Of a stretch of DNA of 5,200 bases, positions 1 to 4,605 are shown in pieces (the first letter of the stretch is position 1; each line of letters begins with the position of its first letter). The stretch lies in the NCBI GenBank assembly GCA_028274925.1, contig JAQCNR010000263.1, forward strand, positions 1 to 5,200, read 5' to 3'. The notes beneath the pieces were generated by a model. That model made no database searches and had not been told where the DNA came from. It worked only from the letters and a program-made list of their open reading frames with translations. The position numbers and the translations under genes are program-made. The DNA comes from Halovenus sp. (lineage in GTDB: Archaea; Halobacteriota; Halobacteria; Halobacteriales; Haloarculaceae).

Positions 1-631
1 CGGTCGACTGCGGGCGGTAGCGGAAGTCGACCGTCTGGGACCCGTCGCTCTCGATGCCCGTCAGCACCTCCCGGCGGTTCGTGACTGCGACGTCCGCCCC
101 GTCGATTCGGAGTTCGACGTCCTCGATGGGCGAGCCGAGGGTGTTGGCGACCGTCACGCTCCCGGCGTTGTCGACTCCCACCGCCGTGTCGTTGGCGTCG
201 ATGTCGACCAGCGGCTCGTTGTCGCGTACCCGAACCGCGACCGGCTGTTGGGCGACCGTCCGCTGGCCAGTTGTCACCGAGCGGCCGTACACCCGCACGC
301 GGAGGTCCTTGGTGCCCTCGTTCTCGAAGGTAGTCGAGAGCGGGACCCGCTTTGACTGTCCGACAGGGAGCGTCCCGAGGTCGTCCGTATCGGTGTACTC
401 TTGGGGGTTCCTGTCTGTCTCCTCGAGGACGACTCTGTCGATGCGGTACCCGGCGTCGTTCGTCTCGAGATTCTCGACCGTCACCCGGAAGATGACCTCG
501 TCACCGGTGACCGGGCTGGACGGCGAAACCTCGACCTCCGAGACCGATATTTGCATCTCCGCGGCAGCGAGGCCGGGCACGGCCGCGAGTGCGAGGACCA
601 CGACCAGCGCGAGTGTTCGGTTTCCGTTCAT
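1..631 (-). CDS. Secreted CARDB/Ig-like fold (COG1361-type) protein, C terminus beyond the window
   Basis: Reading leftward from ATG at 631, 210 codons stay open to the window edge, so the 3' end is missing. The N terminus (MNGNRTLALVVVLALAAVPG) is a typical Sec signal peptide: a short charged start, a hydrophobic core at residues 7-22, and a likely cleavage after Ala-Ala-Ala near residue 24. The mature part is acidic and rich in Val, Thr and Asp. It contains two Ig-like beta-sandwich repeats of the CARDB/S-layer-accessory kind, at about residues 28-135 (PSSPVTGDEVIFRVTVENLE...) and 140-210 (VTVANTLGSPIEDVELRIDG...). Such domains usually sit on the cell surface and mediate adhesion or assembly; the specific role is unknown. 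The ATG lies 2 bp after the stop of the Yip1-like gene with no Shine-Dalgarno between them, so translation is probably coupled. A C-terminal anchor, if any, is outside the window. Confidence 0.85.
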   Translation of the reverse strand, partial: MNGNRTLALVVVLALAAVPGLAAAEMQISVSEVEVSPSSPVTGDEVIFRVTVENLETNDAGYRIDRVVLEETDRNPQEYTDTDDLGTLPVGQSKRVPLSTTFENEGTKDLRVRVYGRSVTTGQRTVAQQPVAVRVRDNEPLVDIDANDTAVGVDNAGSVTVANTLGSPIEDVELRIDGADVAVTNRREVLTGIESDGSQTVDFRYRPQST

Positions 632-633
632 CG

Positions 634-1317
634 TCACAGGAGACCGAGGGCGGTGACGACTCCCCACAGCGACCCGACGAGTCCGAACAGCACGGGAACG
701 GCGACGGCTACCGCCGCGTTACGGGTCGTGACCTGCCGGGCGTGTTTGACTGGGAACGTCCAGAGCAGTCCCGCCCAGAGGGTAAAGACCAGCCCGAGTA
801 CCGCCGACAGCGCGACGAGCGGCCCGCTGCTGATCTGCTGGCTGAACTGCTGTGCCGCCTGGGGTCCAGCGTCCGTCGGCACGTCGAACCCGCGGACCTC
901 GAACCGGTAGACGGTGATGAACAGGCTGACCAGCGACCCGGCGACGCTCGGGACGAACCCCCAGCCGACAAGTTTGAGCGTCGTCGTGAAGCTCCCGGAG
1001 CCGTCGAAGACTGCGCTGACGCCGTAGAAGATGCCGGTCCAGACCACCCAGATGACGTACGTCGCGACGAACCCGATGACGACACCGACCAGCTGGAACG
1101 CCTGGAAGAGCGTCTGTACGCTTTGTCCGGCATCGGCGTCGGAGATCATCTGACTCATCACCCCCGCGGTCCCGCGGATCGAGATGACCGACGAGATAAC
1201 TCCCAGTATCGCTATCAGCGTGATTATCAGCACTGGTCCCGCAAACGACGGCGCGTCGCGCCGGTCCCGAAAGAAGCTGTTCGGGTCAGTCACAAGCGCG
1301 GCTACGGTGGAGGGCAT
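634..1317 (-). CDS. Yip1-domain family membrane protein
   Basis: The gene encodes a 227-residue integral membrane protein. The N terminus has the Yip1-family opening, a short LVTDPNSFFRDRR stretch leading straight into the first membrane segment. Hydrophobic segments lie at about residues 26-46, 75-103, 115-137, 167-189 and 201-225, which fits the five-segment Yip1 fold. In eukaryotes Yip1 proteins act in vesicle traffic; the role of archaeal and bacterial members is unknown, so only the family is assigned. The ATG at 1317 lies about 32 bp downstream of a strong TATA box, implying a leader of only a few bases. The stop is followed after 2 bp by the ATG of the secreted CARDB protein, so the two form an operon. 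A membrane protein paired with a surface protein suggests an envelope function, which is inference. Confidence 0.85.
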   Translation of the reverse strand: MPSTVAALVTDPNSFFRDRRDAPSFAGPVLIITLIAILGVISSVISIRGTAGVMSQMISDADAGQSVQTLFQAFQLVGVVIGFVATYVIWVVWTGIFYGVSAVFDGSGSFTTTLKLVGWGFVPSVAGSLVSLFITVYRFEVRGFDVPTDAGPQAAQQFSQQISSGPLVALSAVLGLVFTLWAGLLWTFPVKHARQVTTRNAAVAVAVPVLFGLVGSLWGVVTALGLL

Positions 1318-1344
1318 GACGGTACTGACTACTGGCTGGCAGTC

Positions 1345-1360
1345 AAATAAAAACTTCTGT
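1345..1360 (-). promoter_or_regulatory. TATA/BRE promoter of the Yip1-CARDB operon
   Basis: On the minus strand the sequence reads ACAGAAGTTTTTATTT, a TATA-like box preceded by an A/G-rich BRE-like stretch. The TATA centre (about 1349) is 32 bp from the ATG at 1317, so transcription should begin about 5 nt before the start codon. Confidence 0.6.
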
Positions 1361-1520
1361 TTCGGTGAGAGGTGACCGGTTGCGCACGGACCGTCGTCTC
1401 CTGGCGGACAGGCGCCCTGCTAGCTGTCACTGGCGTCTGTCGACACACAGTGGCCGCCTCGAACCGGGAATCGGCCAGCCGTCGCACGCCGCGTCGAAAA
1501 CGGGACCGACTGGCCGTATC

Positions 1521-1600
1521 ATACGGTCGGTTGTAAGTCAGTTCCGGAATTCGCCGGAACGCCTGGCGAATTACCGGTACACAGTTACAACCGACCGTAT
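1521..1600. repeat. 80-bp imperfect palindrome with 16-bp perfect outer arms
   Basis: ATACGGTCGGTTGTAA (1521-1536) is repeated exactly in inverted form at 1585-1600. Inside, GTTCCGG (1541-1547) pairs with CCGGTAC (1574-1580) with one mismatch, and AATTCGCC (1548-1555) pairs perfectly with GGCGAATT (1565-1572), with one bulged A at 1573. The loop is 9 nt (1556-1564). About 31 of 36 arm positions match. The right end touches the stop codon (TGA, 1602-1600) of the gene to its right. The transcript of that gene could fold this into a long hairpin acting as a 3' end or stability element. It could equally be a small palindromic repeat or MITE. A smaller dyad, CCGTAT-c-ATACGG, overlaps the left end at 1514-1526. 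Positions 1371-1520 to its left hold nothing else I can support. Confidence 0.8.
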
Positions 1601-1869
1601 CAGTCACAGTCGAGTTCGCAGCCGTAGTCCCGGCTGTACACCCAGTGCCCGTCGGCCGTGCCGGTGGTGAACTCCGCGTAGTCGAGCGAGAGGCGCGGGT
1701 CGTCCTCGCGCTCGAGTGTCTCGACGAACTGCCAGGTCCCGTCCGGTTCGCGGACAGTCGCGCGGTACTCCCAGACGTGAACGTGTTCGTCGGTGACCCG
1801 GACCGCGTAGGTCTCGGGAATCGCGTCCTCGCGAGGCGGCTCAGTGGCCGATACGTCGGTGCTGGCCAT
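1600..1869 (-). CDS. Small acidic hypothetical protein (89 aa)
   Basis: I do not recognise the family. The 89-residue product is soluble and acidic, typical of haloarchaeal cytoplasmic proteins, with no signal peptide or membrane segment. The central part (TYAVRVTDEHVHVWEYRATV, residues 20-39) alternates hydrophobic and polar residues like beta strands. A Trp/Tyr/Asp-rich second half ends in GCELDCD, so two Cys lie four residues apart at the extreme C terminus. The ATG at 1869 sits about 27 bp from a TATTTAA box, so the mRNA is probably leaderless; this supports the start. The gene stands alone, and its TGA abuts the 80-bp palindrome, a plausible transcript 3' end. Promoter quality and haloarchaeal amino-acid composition make it a likely real gene. 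Confidence 0.75.
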   Translation of the reverse strand: MASTDVSATEPPREDAIPETYAVRVTDEHVHVWEYRATVREPDGTWQFVETLEREDDPRLSLDYAEFTTGTADGHWVYSRDYGCELDCD

Positions 1870-1891
1870 ATCGCTTCTGACGCTCCAGTGG

Positions 1892-1930
1892 CTTAAATAC
1901 TCGATTGAGACGCGCGTTATCCGGTAACGG
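1892..1930 (-). promoter_or_regulatory. Promoter of the 89-aa gene with upstream GTTACCGG motif
   Basis: The minus strand carries GTATTTAAG (1900-1892), centred about 27 bp before the ATG, giving a leaderless transcript. GTTACCGG (1928-1921) lies 21 nt upstream of the TATA box, inside the near-palindrome CCGTTACCGG. A matching motif stands at nearly the same distance in the promoter of the gene starting at 2469. Confidence 0.6.
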
Positions 1931-2055
1931 TCAAGTGAGTCCCGGACAGTTCGTCGTCTCCGCTCCCTCTCGTCCTCGAGTGTAGCACGAAAGATCGGAC
2001 AGAAGGGGTTCGGCCCACAGGGTCCGGCAACGCGGGGACGGTATCCGTTACCCGG

Positions 2056-2469
2056 TCAGCCCTGGGTGCGTTCCATCTCGTAGCTGAGCCGGTGGGGCAT
2101 CAGTGAGAGCGCACGGACGATGGCCGCCAGCGCGACGAAGATACCCAGCAGGATGTGTGCGATACCGCCGAGTTTCAGCCACAGCAGCGTCGACAGCCAC
2201 TTGTGGATGCTCGCCAGCGCGCCGTTGACGGCCCCGGACCGCTCCGGACCGCCACCCGCGAGACTCGTCTGCGTGTACGTACTGAAGAAGTCGTCCAGCA
2301 GCGGGTGGAACTGCGTCAGTTCGAAAAACAGGGCGCTCCCGGTCAGCAGGTAGCCGACGACGGCGAAGGCGGCGCCGATCTTCAGCATCGTTTTGATACT
2401 CGAAACGGTCGCTTCGATGTCCTCGGCGGGACGACGGGCGATCCCGACCGATGCGGTTCCATCTGACAT
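2056..2469 (-). CDS. Small two-segment membrane protein (137 aa), hypothetical
   Basis: I do not recognise a named family. The 137-residue protein has a polar N terminus of about 28 residues. A hydrophobic segment at residues 31-50 (IGAAFAVVGYLLTGSALFFE) is followed by an outer or loop region of about 40 residues with conserved-looking aromatic and Pro positions. A long hydrophobic stretch at about 92-122 (WLSTLLWLKLGGIAHILLGI and on) could cross the membrane once. The tail (MPHRLSYEMERTQG) is charged. It is probably a cytoplasmic-membrane protein with both ends on one side. The ATG at 2469 is about 31 bp from a TATA box, giving a near-leaderless mRNA and supporting the start. A longer frame beginning at 2491 is offset and Arg-rich, a shadow. 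The gene appears to be a single transcription unit. Confidence 0.75.
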   Translation of the reverse strand: MSDGTASVGIARRPAEDIEATVSSIKTMLKIGAAFAVVGYLLTGSALFFELTQFHPLLDDFFSTYTQTSLAGGGPERSGAVNGALASIHKWLSTLLWLKLGGIAHILLGIFVALAAIVRALSLMPHRLSYEMERTQG

Positions 2470-2494
2470 GGTTCGTCTGGAGTGTCGTCATAGC

Positions 2495-2505
2495 AGTATT
2501 TAACG
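2495..2505 (-). promoter_or_regulatory. TATA box of the 137-aa membrane-protein gene
   Basis: On the minus strand CGTTAAATACT is centred about 31 bp before the ATG at 2469. The expected transcription start is around 2474, leaving a leader of only about five bases. Confidence 0.55.
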
Positions 2506-2525
2506 GCGCTTGAACCGTGTGTGAC

Positions 2526-2546
2526 CCGGTAACTCGCCGGTAACTC
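2526..2546 (-). promoter_or_regulatory. Tandem 10-bp operator-like repeat (11-bp period)
   Basis: CCGGTAACTC occurs at 2526-2535 and again at 2537-2546, one helical turn apart. On the minus strand this reads GAGTTACCGG twice, and the promoter-proximal copy is 22 nt upstream of the TATA box of the gene starting at 2469. That is where archaeal activators often bind. The same GTTACCGG core occurs upstream of the 89-aa gene. A role as a regulator site is inferred. Confidence 0.5.
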
Positions 2547-2566
2547 CTGTCGACTCCGCCGCACGT

Positions 2567-3118
2567 TCACTTCGCGACCACGAGCCGGCCGGTCAGCGCG
2601 AAGACGACGCCGAGGTAGAAGGCGGTCCCGAACGCGGCGCTGGTCAGGACGACCGTGTCGGGGTCACGCCGGGGCAGGGCGTAGTGAACGAGCGTGATGT
2701 CGGTGAGTTCCGGTCGCGTCAGGAACCGGTTCAGCAACAGGCCTACCCCTCCCACGGCGAACGGGCCGAAGACGACGCTGTTGACCGCCCGAAACAGCCA
2801 CTCTGTCGTCCCGGAATGAGCGTGAACGTCGCGACCGGGCCGAGAACCGAGACGGGGTCGGGCACCGCAGGGACCGCCCCTCCGTAGTGCGCGTAGAGAA
2901 AGAGGACCGGCCCCGCCCCGATAGCGAGGAGTTTGACTGGACCCGCTCGTTCGGGCGCGAGAAACCGGGGAACGCCGAACAGTCCTGCGACGAGGACAGC
3001 GTTCATCCCGAACCAGGGACCGAAGTTCTGGAGCGCGAGCGGGAGTCCCGTCGCGAGGATCCCCATGCTGAACCAGTCGAGGCTGAGGAGTCGGGTGGTC
3101 GGACAGGACCCCGAGCAT
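2567..3118 (-). pseudogene. Frameshifted gene for a polytopic membrane protein (about 183 aa if restored)
   Basis: No single frame gives a sensible protein, but three pieces on the minus strand join into one. Frame A starts at ATG 3118 (MLGVLSDHPT). Near 3090 coding passes to frame B (RLLSLDWFSMGILATGLPL..., about 3090-2822), which has membrane segments such as NAVLVAGLFGVPRFL and LLAIGAGPVLFLYAHYGG. Near 2820 it returns to frame A (TTEWLFRAVNSVVFGPFAVG...) and runs to the stop at 2567, through another segment, AFYLGVVFALTGRLVV. The first shift fits one extra base and the second one missing base, so the total length is in frame. The out-of-frame parts are Arg/Pro-rich and unlike haloarchaeal proteins. 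The ATG lies about 30 bp from a TATA-like box. Decay and sequencing error are both possible. The family is not recognised. Confidence 0.7.
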
Positions 3119-3143
3119 CCGTTCTATAGCCCGTTGCACGGTT

Positions 3144-3153
3144 TCAAAATTAG
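3144..3153 (-). promoter_or_regulatory. TATA-like box before the frameshifted membrane-protein gene
   Basis: The minus strand reads CTAATTTTGA, centred about 30 bp before the ATG at 3118. The 24-bp repeat begins 5 bp further upstream, so any upstream control region of this gene has been replaced by the accessory DNA. Confidence 0.4.
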
Positions 3154-3157
3154 CGCA

Positions 3158-3181
3158 GACCTATCGTACAGCACTCACTAG
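3158..3181 (+). repeat. 24-bp direct repeat, left copy, at the host/accessory junction
   Basis: The sequence GACCTATCGTACAGCACTCA plus CTAG is identical to 4524-4547 and in the same orientation; flanking bases differ. To its left is GC-rich host DNA with a gene promoter, to its right lower-GC accessory DNA. CTATCG at 3161-3166 also pairs with CGATAG at 3182-3187. It may be the leftover end of an IS copy, or one of two recombination sites. Confidence 0.85.
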
Positions 3182-3196
3182 CGATAGAAGTAGTCA

Positions 3197-3207
3197 GCTT
3201 TTCTATG
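3197..3207 (+). promoter_or_regulatory. Possible TATA box for the 47-aa ORF
   Basis: GCTTTTCTATG is centred about 25 bp before the ATG at 3228, the spacing expected for a leaderless haloarchaeal transcript. The match to the TATA consensus is moderate. Confidence 0.4.
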
Positions 3208-3227
3208 TTGGAAGTCGGATCGATAGT

Positions 3228-3371
3228 ATGGCAACCAGCAGATCCGACACTGGCAACGACACGGCAGAGACTCATGAAGATGTCGTTCGTCAGTATCTGA
3301 AAGACCACAATGCGATCCCCAAGCCGACTCATCTGACCGGTTCGGGTACCCGCGCGGATGCCGCCGCCTGA
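3228..3371 (+). CDS. Small hypothetical protein (47 aa)
   Basis: From ATG at 3228 to TGA at 3369-3371 the product is 47 residues, beginning MATSRSDTGNDTAETHEDVV and ending GTRADAAA. It has seven acidic and five basic residues and is predicted soluble, with a helical-looking centre (HEDVVRQYLKDHN). Support comes from context: a TATA-like box about 25 bp upstream, mostly G/C-ending codons, and a perfect 12-bp hairpin that contains the stop codon. It lies just inside the left 24-bp repeat. I do not recognise the family. It could be the intact N-terminal part of a longer protein cut by rearrangement, because the residues before the stop (ADAAA) are encoded by the hairpin stem. Expression is uncertain. 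Confidence 0.45.
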   Translation: MATSRSDTGNDTAETHEDVVRQYLKDHNAIPKPTHLTGSGTRADAAA

Positions 3372-3392
3372 GAGGCATCGCTCTCAGGCGGC
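3363..3392 (+). terminator. Perfect 12-bp hairpin overlapping a stop codon
   Basis: GCCGCCTGAGAG (3363-3374) and CTCTCAGGCGGC (3381-3392) are exact inverted repeats around the 6-nt loop GCATCG. The TGA of the 47-aa ORF lies in the left arm. A short T-containing stretch follows (CCCGTATTTG), but no long T run, so this is a candidate 3'-end structure rather than a textbook archaeal terminator. It could also be the end hairpin of a lost IS200/IS605-type element. Confidence 0.5.
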
Positions 3393-3689
3393 CCGTATTT
3401 GTGATTGAATTCTGATTAATCAGGGTAGAATACCGGCTTATTCAGCAAGACCTATCAGATTAAACGTGATATCTGAGTCTGACTCGTCACTGCTGGGCCA
3501 GATTCTGGTCCGACTGCGTCATTCGGTGAATTAATTTTGAACGTGCAACAGGGTATTTAAGTGTAATCGACGGAATTGTTCAACTCTGCTGGTGTATGTA
3601 TTGTCTCAACGAACCACCCGTTTTATTTTTACGGGTAAACTAAGATGATGGTAGAAGGTCCAAATCCGCTTATTTGCGGGGGCGGAGGA
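3393..3689. other. AT-rich non-coding stretch with an orphan TATA box and a T-rich-loop hairpin
   Basis: About 300 bp with stops in all frames and no convincing gene. It holds a 17-bp dyad at 3495-3511 (GGGCCAGATTCTGGTCC, one wobble pair), a good TATA-like box at 3553-3562 (GTATTTAAGT) with no gene at the expected distance, and a 6-bp hairpin at 3616-3636 (ACCCGT...ACGGGT) whose 9-nt loop is TTTATTTTT. TATA boxes are nearly symmetric, so direction cannot be set. Only a 15-codon ORF (3596) follows on the plus strand. A short RNA from about 3585 to 3636 is conceivable but unsupported. Confidence 0.4.
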
Positions 3690-3746
3690 GTCCTCTCGGA
3701 CACCTGCTCTCGAGGCAGGTGCGTTAGGCCACTTCGCTATCCCACC
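3690..3746 (-). pseudogene. tRNA-Ser(CGA) gene fragment lacking T arm and 3' acceptor
   Basis: Read on the minus strand, the first two thirds fit a class II tRNA. There is a 5' acceptor strand of about 7 nt (3746-3740), then TA at positions 8-9. The D arm is GCG-AAGTGGCCTAA-CGC with the conserved GG. The anticodon stem is CCTGC/GCAGG around loop CTCGAGA, with U33 and anticodon CGA (reads UCG). The long variable arm GTCC-GAGA-GGAC is typical of serine. After GGACTCC (to about 3684) the expected T arm with its TTC loop and the matching 3' acceptor strand (TCCCACC) are absent, and unrelated C-rich DNA follows. A reverse-frame ORF here is only the tRNA read as protein. The 5' acceptor overlaps an 8-bp dyad (3743-3760). 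It is probably a non-functional remnant left by recombination or insertion. Confidence 0.6.
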
Positions 3747-3844
3747 GAGAAATCTCGGTGTGCCCCAGTCGGGTCGTGCGGTTTTCTGACTGTCTCGACC
3801 GCAAACGACGAACCGGCGTCGCTCCAGCACGGCTCGATTGATAC

Positions 3845-4523
3845 TCACAGACATAGATACGTGGACAGTTGCGGAGGGTCAAGATCTTCGAGTGCTGAGA
3901 GAGAAGCATCCTAAAACTTATCAATATTCTTAAATATTTGGTTTCCGAGAGCTTGATTGAGCTTTCGCCAGCACTCTTCTGTTGGGTTCAGCTCCGGTGA
4001 ACCCCGCGGAAGGTAACACAATTCGATTGGTGTGTCTTCAACGAACTCCTGCACTACGTTGGCCGTGAAATACGATGCGTTATCGAGTACGACGCAGATT
4101 TTCTCGCCGAATTCTGTCTGGAGAGCATCTAGCAATCGAATCGTTGTGTCGCTGTTGAAGTTCTCCTCGCAGGGCAGAAAGAACGTCTCAACTGTCGGAC
4201 ACAAGCGAGGCAACCGTTTGGTGGTCTGTTCGGCAGGAGCAAGCCGGTGACGGCATATTTCCGTTACGTGTATCCACGTACTTGTGTCTGACAGTATCAC
4301 CAGCGTCACTCACCGCACCAAGCAACTTGATGCTGTCCCACTTGCCCGTCACCGGCAGTGACGGGCGCTCTCCCTCTGGAAACCACGCACAAATCAGCGT
4401 CGAGAGAACCTGGCGCGTTTGACCTATCGTTAGGATTGTGCATTCGTCGTCCAAACTGCTGCGCTTTTTTTGAACCCTTCTTGCCAGGCTTCCTGCGCAC
4501 GCTCGTCGGACTTGTAGTACTCC
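3845..4523 (-). pseudogene. IS630-family transposase remnant (DDE domain), decayed
   Basis: The minus strand carries the catalytic half of an IS630/Tc1-mariner type transposase. It opens at 4523 (EYYKSDERAQEAWQEGFKKS), then needs a -1 shift near 4455 to read LDDECTILTIGQTRQVLSTL through GKWDSIKLLGAVSDAGDT. An inserted 109 bp (4185-4293) breaks the frame. Coding resumes with FFLPCEENFNSDTTIRLLDA and continues through LDNASYF (second catalytic Asp) and LPRGSPELNPTEECWRKL (catalytic Glu). A TAG at 3913-3911 interrupts it, but the same frame continues as DASLSALEDLDPPQLSTYLC to TGA at 3847-3845, the expected C-terminal ending for this group. IGQTRQ probably replaces IDQTRQ, losing the first catalytic Asp. 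The N-terminal helix-turn-helix part is missing: the gene is cut at the right 24-bp repeat. It cannot make active enzyme. It differs from the plus-strand transposase. Confidence 0.85.
4185..4293. mobile_element. MITE-like insertion (101-bp core plus one copy of an 8-bp flank)
   Basis: The core 4193-4293 begins TGTCGGACACAAG and ends CTTGTGTCTGACA, terminal inverted repeats matching at 12 of 13 positions. If the adjoining AC and GT are counted the match is 14 of 15. The flanks GTCTCAAC (4185-4192) and GTATCACC (4294-4301) match at 6 of 8, like an aged 8-bp target duplication. The element sits in the decayed transposase. Deleting 4185-4293 (109 bp, 3n+1) joins GGT GAT AC to G TTC and restores GDTFFLPCEE in frame. 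It has no coding capacity. An internal hairpin, TACGTG-TATC-CACGTA, lies at 4265-4280. The parent element is unknown; an 8-bp duplication would suit some IS5-type haloarchaeal elements, but this is only a hint. Confidence 0.65.
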
Positions 4524-4547
4524 GACCTATCGTACAGCACTCACTAG
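4524..4547 (+). repeat. 24-bp direct repeat, right copy, at the left end of the plus-strand IS630-like element
   Basis: This copy is identical to 3158-3181 and in the same orientation. On its left side the sequence is recognisable coding DNA of the minus-strand transposase remnant, which stops being recognisable exactly here. On its right is the leader of the plus-strand transposase. It therefore marks a junction and may include the terminal repeat of the plus-strand IS. CACTAGTG (4542-4549) is a small palindrome at its end. Confidence 0.85.
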
Positions 4548-4605
4548 TGCGCTGTCAACGATAAGCTAAGACATACTGTTCTGGAGTACGAAGACCAGGT
4601 TAGCT

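Noticed and set aside
54..1350. Several long plus-strand open frames (54-656, 401-910, 589-1350)
   Set aside because: They are antisense to the CARDB and Yip1-like genes, which have a signal peptide, membrane segments and a promoter. The plus-strand products have biased low-complexity composition and no recognisable domains.
1329..1607. 92-codon minus-strand frame between two genes
   Set aside because: It starts at GTG inside the neighbouring gene, runs through the 80-bp palindrome, and its product is Arg-rich and basic, unlike haloarchaeal proteins.
1645..1896. 83-codon plus-strand frame
   Set aside because: It is the complement of the 89-aa gene, which has a well-placed promoter and acidic composition.
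2048..2491. 147-codon minus-strand and 103-codon plus-strand frames
   Set aside because: Both are shifted readings of the 137-aa membrane-protein gene and are Arg/Gln/Pro-rich without hydrophobic segments.
3889..3896. GAGTGCTG, an inverted match to part of the 24-bp repeat, as a possible opposite IS end
   Set aside because: The match is only 8 bp and lies within the coding sequence of the transposase C terminus (SALEDL).
3606..3914. 82- and 66-codon minus-strand and 89-codon plus-strand frames
   Set aside because: The minus-strand products contain the tRNA-Ser fragment read as protein, and the plus-strand one is antisense to it. None shows a domain.
4421..4430. A third occurrence of GACCTATCGT, the first ten bases of the 24-bp repeat
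   Set aside because: Only ten bases match, it lies in transposase coding sequence, and several 10-mer repeats are expected by chance in 5.2 kb.
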